Shown here: one piece after another, positions 23,400 through 35,144 of the stretch
How the letters are laid out: each line of letters begins with the position of its first letter
How positions within the stretch are numbered: the stretch's first letter is position 1
Origin: Acanthochromis polyacanthus
Taxonomy: Eukaryota > Chordata > Actinopteri > Pomacentridae
Reading direction: 5' to 3'
NCBI RefSeq assembly: GCF_021347895.1
Contig: NC_067113.1
Coordinates: 40,401,474 to 40,465,473 of the forward strand
DNA length: 64,000 nucleotides
The notes under the pieces: generated by a model
The model's database searches: none
What the model was told of the DNA's origin: nothing
Seen by the model: only the letters and a program-made list of their open reading frames with translations
Made by a program: the position numbers and the translations under genes

Positions 23400-23678
23400 C
23401 GGAGCCGAGTGTTTCCGAACCTGCCGGAGTCTTCACTGCGGCTGCGTCACTCTTTATGTGAACAGCAAAGATTATAGCTAGCTAACACGAAAATGGACGG
23501 CAAACTTCCAGAGCTGCGGGACAGCGGCGTCTTCAAAAAGCAGTAGCCATGAGTCGAGATGAAGAGTCGGTGGTGTGAACGGGATGCTCCGTGAAAACAT
23601 CCGCCGTGTGCCGTGACTGTAGTTTCCACGATACAGTAAGTTAGCTCGGGCTACTTAGCGAGCTAACGCTGGAAACAG
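23400..23678 (+). other. Possible 5' exon and promoter area of the 24.1-kb ORF
   Basis: This is a locally GC- and CpG-richer stretch ending in a plus-strand donor GAAACAG|GTAAAT. It contains a short upstream ORF at 23493 (AAAATGG context, 17 codons to TAG) and another at 23549. The left edge is arbitrary. It could instead belong to golgb1 promoter sequence, since golgb1 is transcribed the other way from nearby. Confidence 0.3.
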
Positions 23679-23797
23679 GTAAATAAGGATAGCGTCCTTA
23701 AAAGCTGCTACGCTCAGTGTTTGTCTTCCGTGCGTGACAGGCGCGTAACGCAGCCCGGTCTGTGGCGTGTTTTTAAAAGAAAGAACCTTTGACTCAC

Positions 23798-23950
23798 CTG
23801 TGCGAGTGCTCCCCAGGTGAATGTGTCTGGATTTTATTTGATATATTTCCTCGGATGGATTTCAGAGCAGAGCCACATCACCAAACATTCCCGGAAACAA
23901 AGCTTCCTCTGCTCTGATTGGACGGCCTGGATCTCCAAGGGACCGTCTGC
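23798..23950 (-). other. golgb1: Candidate golgb1 non-coding first exon and promoter area
   Basis: The best minus-strand donor upstream of the coding start is GCACAG|GTGAGTC, with the exon edge at 23798. The right-hand limit is not visible and 23950 is only approximate. The interval 22450-23400 between this site and the coding exon is AT-rich and shows nothing else. This is inference from one splice motif. Confidence 0.3.
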
Positions 23951-24080
23951 CAATTCACAGCCGTCCACTCCTTCTGTAGGGAGCATCTGCAAAAATATAC
24001 ACATCCTACAAAACGAAAAATCAACCCTCGAGCCAAAAATACACACAAGTTGACCCTTCTACATCTGGAAACAAGACGGC

Positions 24081-24365
24081 ATGATGATGGCAGGAAAAGA
24101 CCAGAGAGTCAACCTGATCATTAACCAGGGCAGACAGCTGGGGAGGAGCCTGCTGCTGCTGGCGCACTACACCACAGTGTTTGTGGCCTTCGTGGGGCGC
24201 TCGGTTCAGTGGATGGTGGATGCAGTGAAGTGGACCAGCCTGTTTGCACGCTACACTGTGTCAGTTTTTGACTCCATCTACAGACATCTGCACTGGGGGA
24301 AGAGGAAAAGTGTCGCCGGCGGGGGCAGAGAGATCTGCTCGAGCCCCGACACAGAGCCACAGTGA
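24081..24365 (+). CDS. Hypothetical small protein (94 residues)
   Basis: I do not recognise this protein. The ORF starts ATGATGATGGCA; the third ATG (24087) has A at -3 and G at +4 and may be the real start. An in-frame stop at 24051-24053 closes the frame upstream. Residues 22-65 are mostly hydrophobic and aromatic (SLLLLAHYTTVFVAFVGRS, then QWMVDAVKWTSLFARYTVSV), suggesting one or two membrane or amphipathic helices, followed by a basic WGKRK and a polar tail. AATAAA follows 53 bp after the stop (24418-24423). A 5' exon ending at a good donor (GGAAACAG|GTAAAT, 23678) could join an acceptor at 23979 (CCTTCTGTAG), leaving no ATG between acceptor and ORF. It could still be a chance ORF. Confidence 0.5.
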   Translation: MMMAGKDQRVNLIINQGRQLGRSLLLLAHYTTVFVAFVGRSVQWMVDAVKWTSLFARYTVSVFDSIYRHLHWGKRKSVAGGGREICSSPDTEPQ

Positions 24366-24417
24366 CTTGAGTTTGCTATATCCATGTCCAACTGTGTCAT
24401 ATTGGCAAAGAAGCCAC

Positions 24418-24423
24418 AATAAA
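24418..24423 (+). terminator. Poly(A) signal after the hypothetical small ORF
   Basis: A perfect AATAAA, 53 bp after the stop codon, followed by a GT-containing stretch. It supports a real transcript end but hexamers are common by chance. Confidence 0.45.
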
Positions 24424-24449
24424 ACTGCAACAAAGTGAAGCTGAAGACA

Positions 24450-25840
24450 CTGAAGAAAGAAAACGAGGCCTTAATGAAGTTAGAACAAAAACTTTTTACC
24501 CTTTGTAAGCTCCTAAAGCGTAGCTATTTGTTACGTAGTCCCGTTAGTGATATATTTGTATGTATGGTTAGATAATGTGAATATTCCATATTCAGGTAAG
24601 GAGAAGCTTTTCCAAACGATGCATCAGGCTGTGGGGAAAACATGCTGCTGCCAGAAATGCATTACACCTGCTCATATGACTGTTATGGAAGTGTGCCACA
24701 GGGTAATGCAAGCTAAAATAAGTCGGAAGCATAGATACTGTATGCCTTTTCCACTTTACATTATTGCACTACAGCAGAAGCAGGTTTTCGTTGAACGCTA
24801 GACGAAAACTTCTCCACGACATCAGCAGCTAAATATAATTCTGACATCCGTGCCGTAATTTTTTTAAGTATTATTTTTGGTAAATATGCCTGTGGAGATG
24901 GTCCTCCTTGTGAGTTTTCCTGTGTACGTGAATCACAAACACTCCTGCTGAATGTATCCCAGAGGCGACTAATATCTCGGTTTAATTCCTGGAATGTTGT
25001 TTTAAAATGAAGGCGACAAATGAAGTTTGTTTTTTTTAAATTTGCTTTTGTATTAAGACGTATATTTTAACTGTTAGCACATTTAGAACGCAGCTTAAAT
25101 GTAGACACGTGCACTATGAGTTATTTTTATGGCATTATCAAGTTGTAAGATGGTAAACGTATTAAGACACTCACAGCTATGCTTTATAAAAACACTACAT
25201 TTAAATCCATACTAAAGCACTTAGACATGAATGTCAGATTATTCAGTATTTCTGTTTGCTTTCTTTTTGTTTTTTACATTGAAATCTAACAGCTTTCTGC
25301 AGTGTTTTGATATTAATTTCCCTGACTCAAACTGTAATGCCTCCGTGGCTTTAATTAATCTGTGGTATCCAAATAAACTTCTCCATCAAACTGTCTTCAG
25401 TAATCCTGTTTATTTGCAGAATTAGACACATGTAAAGCATCAAATACCGACTGATCCTCACGTTTTTCTTGATTAATCACTCTTAAAATACGTTTAGTTA
25501 ACTGTAGCTCCTTTCAGACGTGCACATAAGCCGATGGCATCTGAACATGCGGTCACTTTTACATAAAAGATGTTCTACTAGGTGAGACCGTGTATGGAAA
25601 ATAGAACCCTTCATTCACTGAATCCATCCTCACATTCAACATTTCATCCTGATGCAGCTCCTCTCTCCACTAAAACGCAAAACAAAACTCTGCCGTGTTG
25701 TTAATCAGGCCAGCAAAATCATGTCTCTGAGCAAAATAAAACACTGAACACTACATATACTGTATTTTATCGGCTGCTGTTTCTTTATAACATTTCTTTA
25801 AGACGTCTACTTTGTGAGCTTGAGTTTTAAGTGTGTCTTT
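24450..25840. other. Intergenic AT-rich interval
   Basis: No exon, RNA gene or recognised transposon terminus is visible. The ORFs present are short and low-complexity. Confidence 0.6.
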
Positions 25841-26869
25841 TATTTTTAGCGCCTTGTCAAAGAAGAATTCCTGTCACTGTTTGGGACAGACAATGAAATC
25901 TATCAAAAGTAAAATACTAAGTTGTTCATTGTTCTTCTGTTGTAATTTCTGTAATATCTTGTCTGGTTTTTGCTGTTTTTTATCTTTTATTGTCCCACTT
26001 CTGTTGTTTGTTTTGTTTTTGTCATTTTGTGTTTCTTTTTTTCCTCGCTTGTGCTTTTTGTCTTATTTTTGTCGTTTTATGTTTTGCTTTATTCGTTGTT
26101 TTCTGTCGTTTTTTTCTCACTTGTATTGCCCATTTTTTGTTGCTTTGAAACTTTGATAAATTTTTTGTCTCTTTTTGTTTTGTTTTGTGTCGTTTGTCAT
26201 TTTCTTTCTCGCTTTCGTGGTCTGTGTTTCCCTATTGTAATATTTGGTCTTGTTTTTGTTGTTTTTTGTCTTTTTCTTGGTCTGACTTTTGTCGCTTTGA
26301 TCTCGCTCGTGTTATTTATTTCATTTTTGCCATTTTGTGTTTTGCTTTGTTCGTTGTTTTGTGTAGTGTTTTTGTCATTTTGTCTCGTGTCGTTTGCCCA
26401 TCGTTTTGGCACTTTGTAACTTCTTGGTCTAACTTTCTGCCTCGTTTTTGTTCTGTTTTGTGTCGTTTGTCTCATTTTTTGTAATATTTTGTCTTGCTTT
26501 TTTGTCTTTTTTTATCTGACTTTTGCTGTTTTGATCATAAAGTGAAATATTGTCTTGTTCAGTTCCAGATACCTGTGACCAAATGTGATCTATAAGTTGT
26601 AATGTGTAAATGATAAACTGAGGCATGATATTGCTGAAATGGAATTTTTTTTTTTAAAGAAATTTCAGGTTGTTCATAATGTTTTGCAAATAGATAATTC
26701 CTTAAATGTGAACAGTTTCAGAATGCACTTTTTTGCACTAAAACAAAGGAAACAGTTGGAGTTGTGGTTATTTATCGGTCATTATGCTCTGATTTTACTG
26801 GTCCGGCCCATTTCAGATCAAACTGGGCTTGATGTGTTCCCTGAGCTAAAAATGAGTTTGACACCCCTG
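25840..26869 (+). mobile_element. hAT-like non-autonomous element, copy 3 (5' truncated)
   Basis: The right terminus GTTTGACACCCCTG is intact (26856-26869). The interior carries the TTTTGTC-rich array and then the shared tail GGTTGTTCATAATGTTTTGC, CACTAAAACAAAGGAAAC and GGCCCATTTCAGATC. The left CAGGGGTGTCAAAC end is missing. Around 26727 it shows the uninterrupted CACTTTTTTGCACTAAAAC, which is the empty site for the insertion found in copy 1. Confidence 0.65.
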
Positions 26870-26939
26870 ATTGAAATAAACCCACGTTAGCGGGCATTAA
26901 TTGGCCTAAACGCCGTGCAGCAGGAGGAATATGTACAGC

Positions 26940-27300
26940 GCTGGTGGGATTAACGGGTTTACAGTGGCTTGTTTTGCATGCTTCACCAAGAACATTAAAG
27001 CTGCACCGCTCATACCGGAGTCCACATGCTGAGCAACATGTACCCCATCGGTCCAGGAGCATGGCAGTGTCGCGTCCACGTGAGGGATGAAACCTCGATT
27101 GTGTTTGTCAGCACATCTCGGGGTAAAAGCGGAACAGTCAACTTGCCCTTTTAATGGGATGATTAAGCTGATCATCAGCCTGGATTACATGCGGTGATCA
27201 GACAAAAGGAGAGCGCGGCGGGGCGGGGCGGGGAGCGCCTCCACCCCAAACGCAGCGAGCTACAAAAGGCCCCTGCCAGCTGCCACTCTCGCCCTAAAAG
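26940..27300 (+). promoter_or_regulatory. guca1c: Candidate guca1c promoter
   Basis: A TATA-like CTACAAAAGG lies at 27260-27269, about 140 bp before the start codon. A GC-box run (GGGGCGGGGCGGGG) lies upstream at about 27218-27233. GGATTA, the core bound by CRX/OTX photoreceptor homeodomain factors, occurs at 27182-27187 and again near 26946. Factor binding is inference from motif knowledge; short motifs recur by chance, although their clustering upstream of a retinal gene is suggestive. Confidence 0.45.
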
Positions 27301-27408
27301 TCCTGCTGTTGTGTGACTGTGAAGAGGGAGAGAGCCTCCACTTCACAGTAGACCACTCTGGGCTGTGAGGTTTTGTGCAGAAGCAGCGAACGGCTCCACT
27401 CGTGCGAG

Positions 27409-30400
27409 ATGGGGAACTCATCGGGCAGCACCGTGGACGACCTGCAGGCCGTGGAGATGCACCTCTGGTACAAGAAGTTCATGACTGAGTGCCCCTCGGG
27501 TCAGCTCACCCTGCACGAGTTCAAGCAGTTCTTCGGGCTGAGAGGTCTGGACCCCGAGGCCAACGCCTACATCGAGCAGATGTTCCGCACGTTCGACATG
27601 AACAAGGTGAGAACTTAAGCACGAAATGAAATTACAGAGGACTTTTTAAACCTGTCAGGGTGCTTTGGTTCTTGTAGGATGTCTCTTAAATTACTTTTTA
27701 AGATAAAAATAACTTCTGTAAGAAGATATGTGACCAAGGTCTGGGCTGAAGGATGAAACAAATGATCCATTTTGCTTAATTTCATATCTGTAAATAATGC
27801 ATTACCTACTTATACACCTCTTACAATGTGTCATGTTTAACAGGTAAAGAAATAATTGTGAGATTTTGTCTTAATTTTGTACTGCACTTTAGTCTTCAGA
27901 TTGTTTCCAAAGCTGGAGTAAAGTGTTTAATTGCTTATTTCTGCTGCTGATATTGTACTTTTGTCCTTTAACTATAAACGTTTTTTTTTTAATTAAGGTC
28001 AGCCTTGATTAATAATCTCCAAAAGCCAAGTTGTATTTTGTGGAAATAACTATTTAGTTACATTTTAAGTCAATTTATAAATTTGTTTTCATTCACAATT
28101 AAAGTTGAAGCTAATCAGTCATTCAGTTATTTTAATAATTTCTGAATCCACAGCGGAAAACGTCCCCACTGCAGAGAAAATAGTGACAAAAATGGCAATG
28201 ACATCTTCAAAGTGTCTGTTTTGCTGTTTATAATCCAAACATAATGAATCCACAGTCATATAAAACAGAGAACAGCATTACATTCTTCCAAACAGTTCTC
28301 ACATTTTCTGTCCTTTACTTTCTGACTACTCTAACTGGTTCAGCTGTATTTATAAAGTCAGAGTTATTCGTCCTAACTTAAATAACTGTCATCGAAGAGG
28401 CGATATTTTGGTTAAAAAAACATCAGCATTACAGTTGATGATTATCTTCACAGTGCATTTGTTTTTCTGATAAGTGATGGATCATGTATTCGAAAGCTGT
28501 TAACAACGGGACATCTTGCAGGATGTTTTTCAATCAGTGCAGCTTTTACTGTTAAAATTAAAACTGCTGCTAATTTAGAGTATTTCTGAATATTGAGGCA
28601 CGATGTTTGAGCTTTTAATGAGCGTCTTTTCTGTTTTCTTTTGAAGGCAGAAAGAAAATGTGCAGTGTTTTCTGTGCTAGATGCCGGTGATGTGATCCAC
28701 ATTCATGCAATTCTCGCTCTACTTTAAAAAACAAGTGCATGCTACATATGATGATGACGCACAGAATCAATCTTTAGGACGATCTCTTGTATAGCAGAAG
28801 AGAAAAATACACTGTTCTGTTAACTATCTGCGTTTATCTTCTACTTTTTATCCTTCATAGCGCTGAAAGGTTTTTTGTCTCCTTCTAAAAGTTGTTTAAA
28901 ACCGTTTCTCTTCCTCTGAACCCTGAGCGGAAAACTATTGTTCCCTTAGAAAGACTTTGAACATCTTTAAAATGTCTTTTACAAAGTGTATTGAAGGGAA
29001 ATATGCTGCTGCAAGAAGAGATCTGGTTTCTCAATGGGTGAAGAAATGCTTTCACAGATTGGAGATTTACGGAAAAACGAGGCATGGAAGGTTGACGCTT
29101 TCTGCGCATTGACGTGTTTGAGATAAAGCGGAAAATTTGTTGCGTTCCAGATTGGAGAACTTCTGAATCATTGAAGGATTTCCTCGAACACTCAGGTCAC
29201 CCCCTTCTGGGACAATCTGACCCTTAGATCATTTAATTGAGAGCATCTCCGTGCCATGTACAGGGTCACTGAGATGCTATATTTAGTCTCCATCTCAGCA
29301 CATAGGCTTCGGTAATCTGTGTGCACGATTTAAACAGTGAGATTATCCGTGGGACAATGGGTAGATGTTAAGATTAAGACGGAGACAATCCCTGCAGATA
29401 ATCCTCCGACCTGGCATGCTTCATTTCCCCTCCGAGTGGCCTTTCTGGTGACATCATGACCTTGCTGGTCTCTGCAGGACGGCTACATAGACTTCATGGA
29501 GTATGTGGCCGCTCTGAGCCTGGTGATGCGCGGGAAGATGGAGCACAAGCTGCGCTGGTATTTCAAACTTTACGACGTGGACGGAAACGGCTGCATCGAC
29601 CGGCACGAACTCCTCAACATCATTAAGGTAGGGATGAGCCTGACGCGCACCCGCCGCCTTCAACAACTCTAGCGAGACGCACTGACTCTCATTCTCCTCC
29701 TCCAGGCCATCCGGGCAATCAATGGGAACGAGGGTCAGGACACCACGGCGGAGGATTTCACCAACCGCGTGTTCGACAGGATTGATATAAACGGAGACGG
29801 TGAGTGTGTGCGCTGGCAGCGTATAGAGACGAGAGGTTTGGGAGGAAATCGATGGTGGGCGGACAGTTAGACATTTATCTCCAGTCTGAAAATGCAGGAA
29901 TATAAAGAGCTGCTACACACAATAGCTAGAGTAAAGACTTTTGCCCTCACTTTAATATAATTTGAGAACAGAAAAAGAGCTAATCGTGACTAGCAGCTGC
30001 CTGATTGAACTGTTTATGCAATGAATAGACGTTTATGTTGTAGTCTGGATTTCCTTTTAAACTAAAAATATGATTAGAATTTATGATCTCATATAACCAG
30101 AAAGCCAAAAAACATTCATATACAGACTTAAATTTTGATTTTCTTTGACATACAGTGGTGGGAAAACAGTTTTCAGACGCCCTTAAAATTTTATAATCTC
30201 AAATATGAGCACGAAACATTTGTGGGGCTGCATTAGACACGCACAAAGCAATAAAAATTACGTCTTTTTTGTTTGTTGTTTACAATAAAAACTAACAAAA
30301 CTAAATTCTACCAAAATGAGCCAATACTCAGAATTTCATATTTTTATGGAACCGATCAATTTTAACTTTCTAATGGCTTTTATAAAGGATTTGTTTAGTA

Positions 30401-32597
30401 TTATGGCTGTGGTTGCAGTAAAATAAATGGCACTAGAAGACCTAAGAGTGACTCTTAATGCAAATATACACGCAAACGCATTTCCACCACTGTTTATAAA
30501 GACATTTCCACCAACAACTGACACAGAAAAGGCATTAGCTGATGAATGAAATTCACCAGAATACAGGAAATAATAAATAAATTTTAAAATGAAGCTTGCA
30601 TCCAGACAGTATAATGAATGCGGCGCAACTATTAATGTAAATTTGAGGACTTTTCTTCTTTTAGCTCATAGTTTTTAAAAAATATTTTGGATAAATAATT
30701 ATCTAATGACAGTTAATTCAAGCAGAATGACAACTGTTATGAATTGCTATTCCTGCCCCGCTTATTTATTGCACATTATCTCATAATAAATGCATAATTA
30801 TGATAAACATTTGTTTAATGCATGATTGGAGCAACTTACTTAGGCTACTGCGAAAAAAATTAAAGATTTTTGTTCCTACTAGCACATCACATTTGAATCC
30901 CCAGTTGCATTGTGGGTAATGTAAGTGCCTATTTTTTAAAAGGAAGAAGAATAAATATAATAGTAAGATATGTAATATTATCTCTACTTTGGCTGCACTG
31001 ATTTTGATACTTTTAAAAGTACTTTATTTAACTTACAAAAAGAGCTGCAAGAATCACAGCAAAATCTGGGTTTGAAAAAGTTTTATCATTTCCAAATTGT
31101 TTGTATCTTCCTAATACTATGTTTTCTATTTAGTTGTTGAGTTACACGTATTCAAAAGCCGATCCAGAGACAGGATAGAAATGAGGATTTAGGAGAAGCT
31201 TAGTACTGTAAAATGAGGATGAGATCGGTGTAATGAAAAGGGGATAAATCATTAAATATTGCCAGTAATAAAAACTGAAATAAAAGAAGTTGACAACACG
31301 AATATTAGCGCTGGTGATCAGCGTCTGTAGGTATTTCTGTGATGTTTGTTAAATTGGTTTTATTGTGACGTGAGATTATCTTGAAGCTGAAATAAACAAA
31401 ATAAGCAAAAATCTATTCTAATCTCTTTGCACTGGAAAAAATGCCCCTCTCAAAACAAGAAAAAAAAACATATTTCAAAGAAGTTTTACCTTGAAATAAG
31501 TGAAAAAATCTGCCAATAGAACAAGTGACAAATGGCGTGGTAAGATTTCTTGAAATAAGACATGATATTTAGAATAATGAGATCTTAAAATTAGCTGGGA
31601 ATTTTTTAAGCTCTATTTTACCAGGATTGTCAAGCTTAGGTGTCTTAACCCTCCTGTTGTCCTCATTTACAGCACCAAAATATATTGTTGCCTTTTCTGA
31701 AAAAAAAAAATCCAAAAATTCAGCAAAAAAATTCCCCAAATTTATAAAAATTTGAAAAATCTTCAGGAAGAAAATTCCTCAAAAGTTTCCCGTAAAACTT
31801 TAATTTAAAAAAAAAATTTAATTTGGCAAGAAATAAAAATTTAAAAATGAACCTTCCAAAAAATCTTAAAGTGATTACATATGTATCAGTAAAACTTCTA
31901 TTTTCTTTAAGAAAAAATGAATTTAAATTTTTTTCCCCCGAATGTTCTTAAAGAAACTTTTTTTCAAATCAAAAAATGTCCAAAAATTATACCCAAAAAA
32001 TGTTGAAAATGTGGAAGTTTTCACTGTGAAATTTTTTTTTTTTCCACATTTTCACATTTTAAAACGGGTCAATTTGACCCACAGGACGACACGAGGGTTA
32101 AAACAAGATGGTCTTAAAACAAGTCCCTCCCTCTGCTGAAATGTCACTGAAGTGAACTGATCTTAAATCAAGTGGGATGAGACATTCTGACTAAAAATAA
32201 GACAAATAAGCTTGGCAAGATGTTGAGTTTTTGCAGTGAAGTCATGACTTCTCATCAAGCCAAATAAAAACTGTAAAGGCGTCTTTCATTGTCTGCTCTA
32301 AAATCCTGGCTATGGCCCAGAAAAAGGAGGAAAAAAGTGTCGAAAATAGTTTGCAGAGCTTAAAAACTAAACTAAACATCTCACCATCAGCATAAATGTA
32401 TTGCTGTTAGAGGAGTACTCCAATAAACCTGACCATTATGTCTGAAAATACCTGTTTTTCTTCTCACAGGTGAACTCTCCCTGGAGGAGTTCGTGGCCGG
32501 AGCTCGTAGTGACGAAGACTTCATGGAGGTGATGATGAAGAGTCTGGACCTCGCCCACATTGTGGCGATGATCCACAACAGGAGGCGCAGTGTTTAG
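27409..32597 (+). CDS. guca1c: Guanylate cyclase activating protein, GCAP3-type
   Basis: This neuronal-calcium-sensor EF-hand protein tunes retinal membrane guanylate cyclases in photoreceptors: it activates them when calcium falls and inhibits them when calcium is high. Exons 27409-27606, 29478-29627, 29706-29799 and 32470-32597 have GT-AG borders and consistent phases and give 570 bp (189 residues). MGNSSGS is an N-myristoylation signal. EF-hand 1 is inactive, with C28-P29-S30-G31. Functional calcium loops are D63-E74, D99-E110 and D143-E154. The GCAP family is certain. The paralogue is less so: GLxGLxxxAN, GKMEHKL and DINGDGEL favour GUCA1C over GUCA1A, and no guca1b lies beside it as expected next to guca1a. 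Fish GCAP1 or another fish-specific GCAP remains possible. Confidence 0.93.
27607..29477 (+). other. guca1c: guca1c intron 1
   Basis: This AT-rich 1.9-kb intron shows no recognised repeat terminus, no ORF of interest and no RNA gene. Confidence 0.7.
30153..30492. mobile_element. MITE with CAGTGGTGGRAA termini
   Basis: The left end reads TA-CAGTGGTGGGAAA and the right end TTTCCACCACTG, an inverted pair of about 12 bp over a 340-bp element without a transposase. A TA on the left fits a Tc1/mariner target, but the right flank reads TTTA, so the duplication is not perfect. It lies in guca1c intron 3. Confidence 0.6.
31427..32240. mobile_element. CACTGSAAAAA-ended element with a nested TTAA MITE, copy 1
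   Basis: The outer element starts CACTGGAAAAAATGCCCCTCTC (near 31429) and ends GAGTTTTTGCAGTG (near 32238). It is interrupted by an inner element whose ends read TTAACCCTCCTGTTGTC (31646) and, on the other strand, TTAACCCTCGTGTCGTCC (to about 32100), again TTAA-flanked. Neither carries a transposase. Located in guca1c intron 3. Confidence 0.65.
31650..32097. mobile_element. Inner TTAA-flanked MITE (CCCTCSTGT termini), copy 1
   Basis: TTAA borders both sides of CCCTCCTGTTGTC...GACGACACGAGGG. The inside is very A/T-rich with runs such as AAAATTCCCCAAATTT and contains GGGTCAATTTGACCC near the right end. piggyBac-like by its target choice. The copy at 36720-37217 matches it throughout, except that the central palindrome is degraded here. 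Confidence 0.65.
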
Positions 32598-33407
32598 GGT
32601 CTGCTCAGCCCGACCACCTCGTCACCTTCACGATTTGACCCGCGTGCTTCAGTACATCACCTCTGGCCATTCACAGAGATTCCTATTAAGATTGAATCCA
32701 CTTTAAAATGATGCCAGTGCGCTTTGAACGCTGACATATCTGATGTTTAATCTCCAAAAGAGCGACACATGCTCTTTAAAAAGGACGACTCAGTCTGCCC
32801 TAGCAGACCGGTCATTGTCCTCGTTTAATGATGGTGAGCTCTCTTAAGGCCACCTCGGCATGAGGGATGATCTCAGACGGTCCACTTACCCTCGGATACC
32901 CGGCGGGATAAAAGAGGGACACAGTGCAGTAGAGTGGCAGTTACATGCACTCCACTACGCTTCCCAGATCTTTTCTGTTTTCTGGGTCGCAGTCCCTCTG
33001 CATCAAATTATTCAGATCTGTTTACCCGCTCCTGCCTGTGGGGTTTACAGGAGGAAGCCATGAGTGTGCAGTGAGTTTAACATCCATGCTAATTTGATTA
33101 AGCCAGCGGCTGTAAAACAGGAGCAGGTGAACGTCTCTGGAGACATTCAGCGTGCAGATCCAATTCTGAAAATGTTTACCTTTTATATGTTCTTAATTTT
33201 TTTTAATCGGAGCAGTAAAATACAGACTTGTGGTTCTGTAGCATTTCTGTGTGTGGGTGTTTCTTTGGCTGAATGATTTGCCTCCTACTCGGCAGTAAAA
33301 ACAGATCTAGATTACCGTAGTCATGTTTGTTAGCTACACTCATCTGGTGCCTTCTGTTAGAAGACTACAGAATGTGTTTGATTTCAGCTTTTGCTTATCT
33401 GTACTAA
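32598..33407 (+). other. guca1c: Probable guca1c 3' UTR
   Basis: No coding exon or repeat terminus is recognised between the guca1c stop and the AATAAA at 33408. Confidence 0.5.
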
Positions 33408-33413
33408 AATAAA
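33408..33413 (+). terminator. guca1c: Candidate poly(A) signal of guca1c
   Basis: AATAAA in ACTAAAATAAAAACATG, about 0.8 kb past the stop. The interval after the stop has no further coding signal and fits a 3' UTR. Confidence 0.45.
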
Positions 33414-33419
33414 AACATG

Positions 33420-35130
33420 ATAAGAACACAGGGGTGTTTAATTTCTCAAAATTAGTGAGCACTGGATATGCCAAGTGTCACATTTTTTGCACAAAAACAT
33501 GTAAAATGTGAATTACACAGGGTACAAAGATCGTGTAAATGATCTCATCCAATGAATTTCAAACTCACAAGAAATCGTTCAACATCCCCAAAACTTATTT
33601 TGTCAGTGACTGGCTTCCTTTAAGTGATAAATAACTGATTTTATATATAAATAAATATAGTAAAGTTTACCTGAGATGCTCACCTGACCATCAGGGATCA
33701 GTGTCTTTTGCCCAGGAACATCTGGAGGATCTGGAAATTGAGCCACCAACTCTCATCCACAGCTGTCTCAGTGGTGGGCTGTTCTGTGAACTGATCAGAT
33801 CCGCTTTTGACCGTCACAACTGATATATTCAAATAAACTCAATATTAATCGCTGGAGATGAACACCTTTTCTATTTTATACCACGACAAAGATTTGTGAT
33901 TTTCAACCGTGTAAAACAACGTGAAGTCAACCCAAGTCCCCTATTTAAACATTGAGCTGCTTAATTTGTTTGAAAATGTAAATCTATCCAGTATAAATGC
34001 AGTAAGTAAAAAAAAAAACATGAAAAATGAATACAATTTTATGGAGAAAAATATTTGATAATCACTTCTAACCACTCAGACATACAGCCATAGAAAATTT
34101 TGACTTAAAGTTCCTTTTATTCAACCAGCAAGTTTTCTTTTTTGATTGGAAATGACACAGGTGTCTCTTAAAAGATTATAAGATCATGTACAAGAGGCAT
34201 CATTGTGGAAAAAATAATTTCTCAGCTTTTATTTACATTTAAAAGTAACTTTAAGTCAAAATTTGCTAAGAGTATGAAAAAACTCAGGCTTGACTGTATA
34301 CTGTAACCCTATTCAGAGTCCTGACCACAGACTACAATCACCCAGAGGCAGCTTGACTTGACTGAGTCATTAAGGTAGAAACAAGAGCAAAGAAAGTTTT
34401 AGTTCATCCGTTCTCAGTGTGAGGAAATTAACATTTCTGCTTCAATAAATCTGCAAAATTTCTACTCATCTTTGCTTCATTAGTGGACATTTTAACCCTT
34501 TAATGCACAACACGGGTCAAAAGTGACCCATATTCATTGGCTTTCTCTTGACTCATGTTGCACATCAAAGGGTTGAAGTATTTTAACTCAAAAGGCAAAT
34601 AAGGAAAAATAACAACATTAGTTAATCTTACCACGAGTCGAAATGTGCACGTGACTATAGCTGGTAATAAATAGACTGGAAGTGAAGTGTTCACGAGCTG
34701 GAATTGTCTGGAAAAACTACTTTTCAAACTGAAGCTCAGCGAGTAGAACGGACAAGTTATTTTTAGACAAAATTTTACATAAAAGCTTGCCCCATGGAAG
34801 CAGCAGCAGCACCCTCTGACTTCAGTGCCCTTCATGAAACAACACGATAAAACACATTAGAAATAAAAATCCTGCCTCTGAGCAAGGACAATGATTCACC
34901 TGCCCGGTGTCAGGAAAAAAACGCTACAGCTGCAGCTCTCTAATCTGGTTTTTGTGCATTATTTGAAACATAAACAGTCCAAATCTTTCCATCTGTTATA
35001 TTACATTTATCCTGGAAGTATCTGGAATAATAAAAAATAAATATATCTCAAGTCTAGTAAGGCTCTCATCGGACAATTCCATAAATATAGTGAGAATTTA
35101 ACAGTCTTTTAACACAACTAAACCAAGATA
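33420..35130. other. Intergenic interval between convergent guca1c and orc5
   Basis: AT-rich sequence without a supported gene. It contains a possible 77-bp TTAA hairpin element at 34496-34572 and nothing else that I recognise. Confidence 0.6.
34496..34572. repeat. Small TTAA-flanked hairpin repeat
   Basis: TTAA-CCCTTTAATGCACAAC on the left faces GTTGCACATCAAAGGG-TTGA on the right, giving near-complementary 16-bp arms over 77 bp. GGGTCAAAAGTGACCC adds a smaller internal dyad. It may be a decayed piggyBac-type MITE. Confidence 0.4.
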
Positions 35131-35138
35131 AAGTCAAG

Positions 35139-35144
35139 TTTATT
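35139..35144 (-). terminator. orc5: Candidate poly(A) signal of orc5
   Basis: AATAAA on the minus strand, 212 bp after the orc5 stop codon and the nearest perfect hexamer. Confidence 0.55.
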
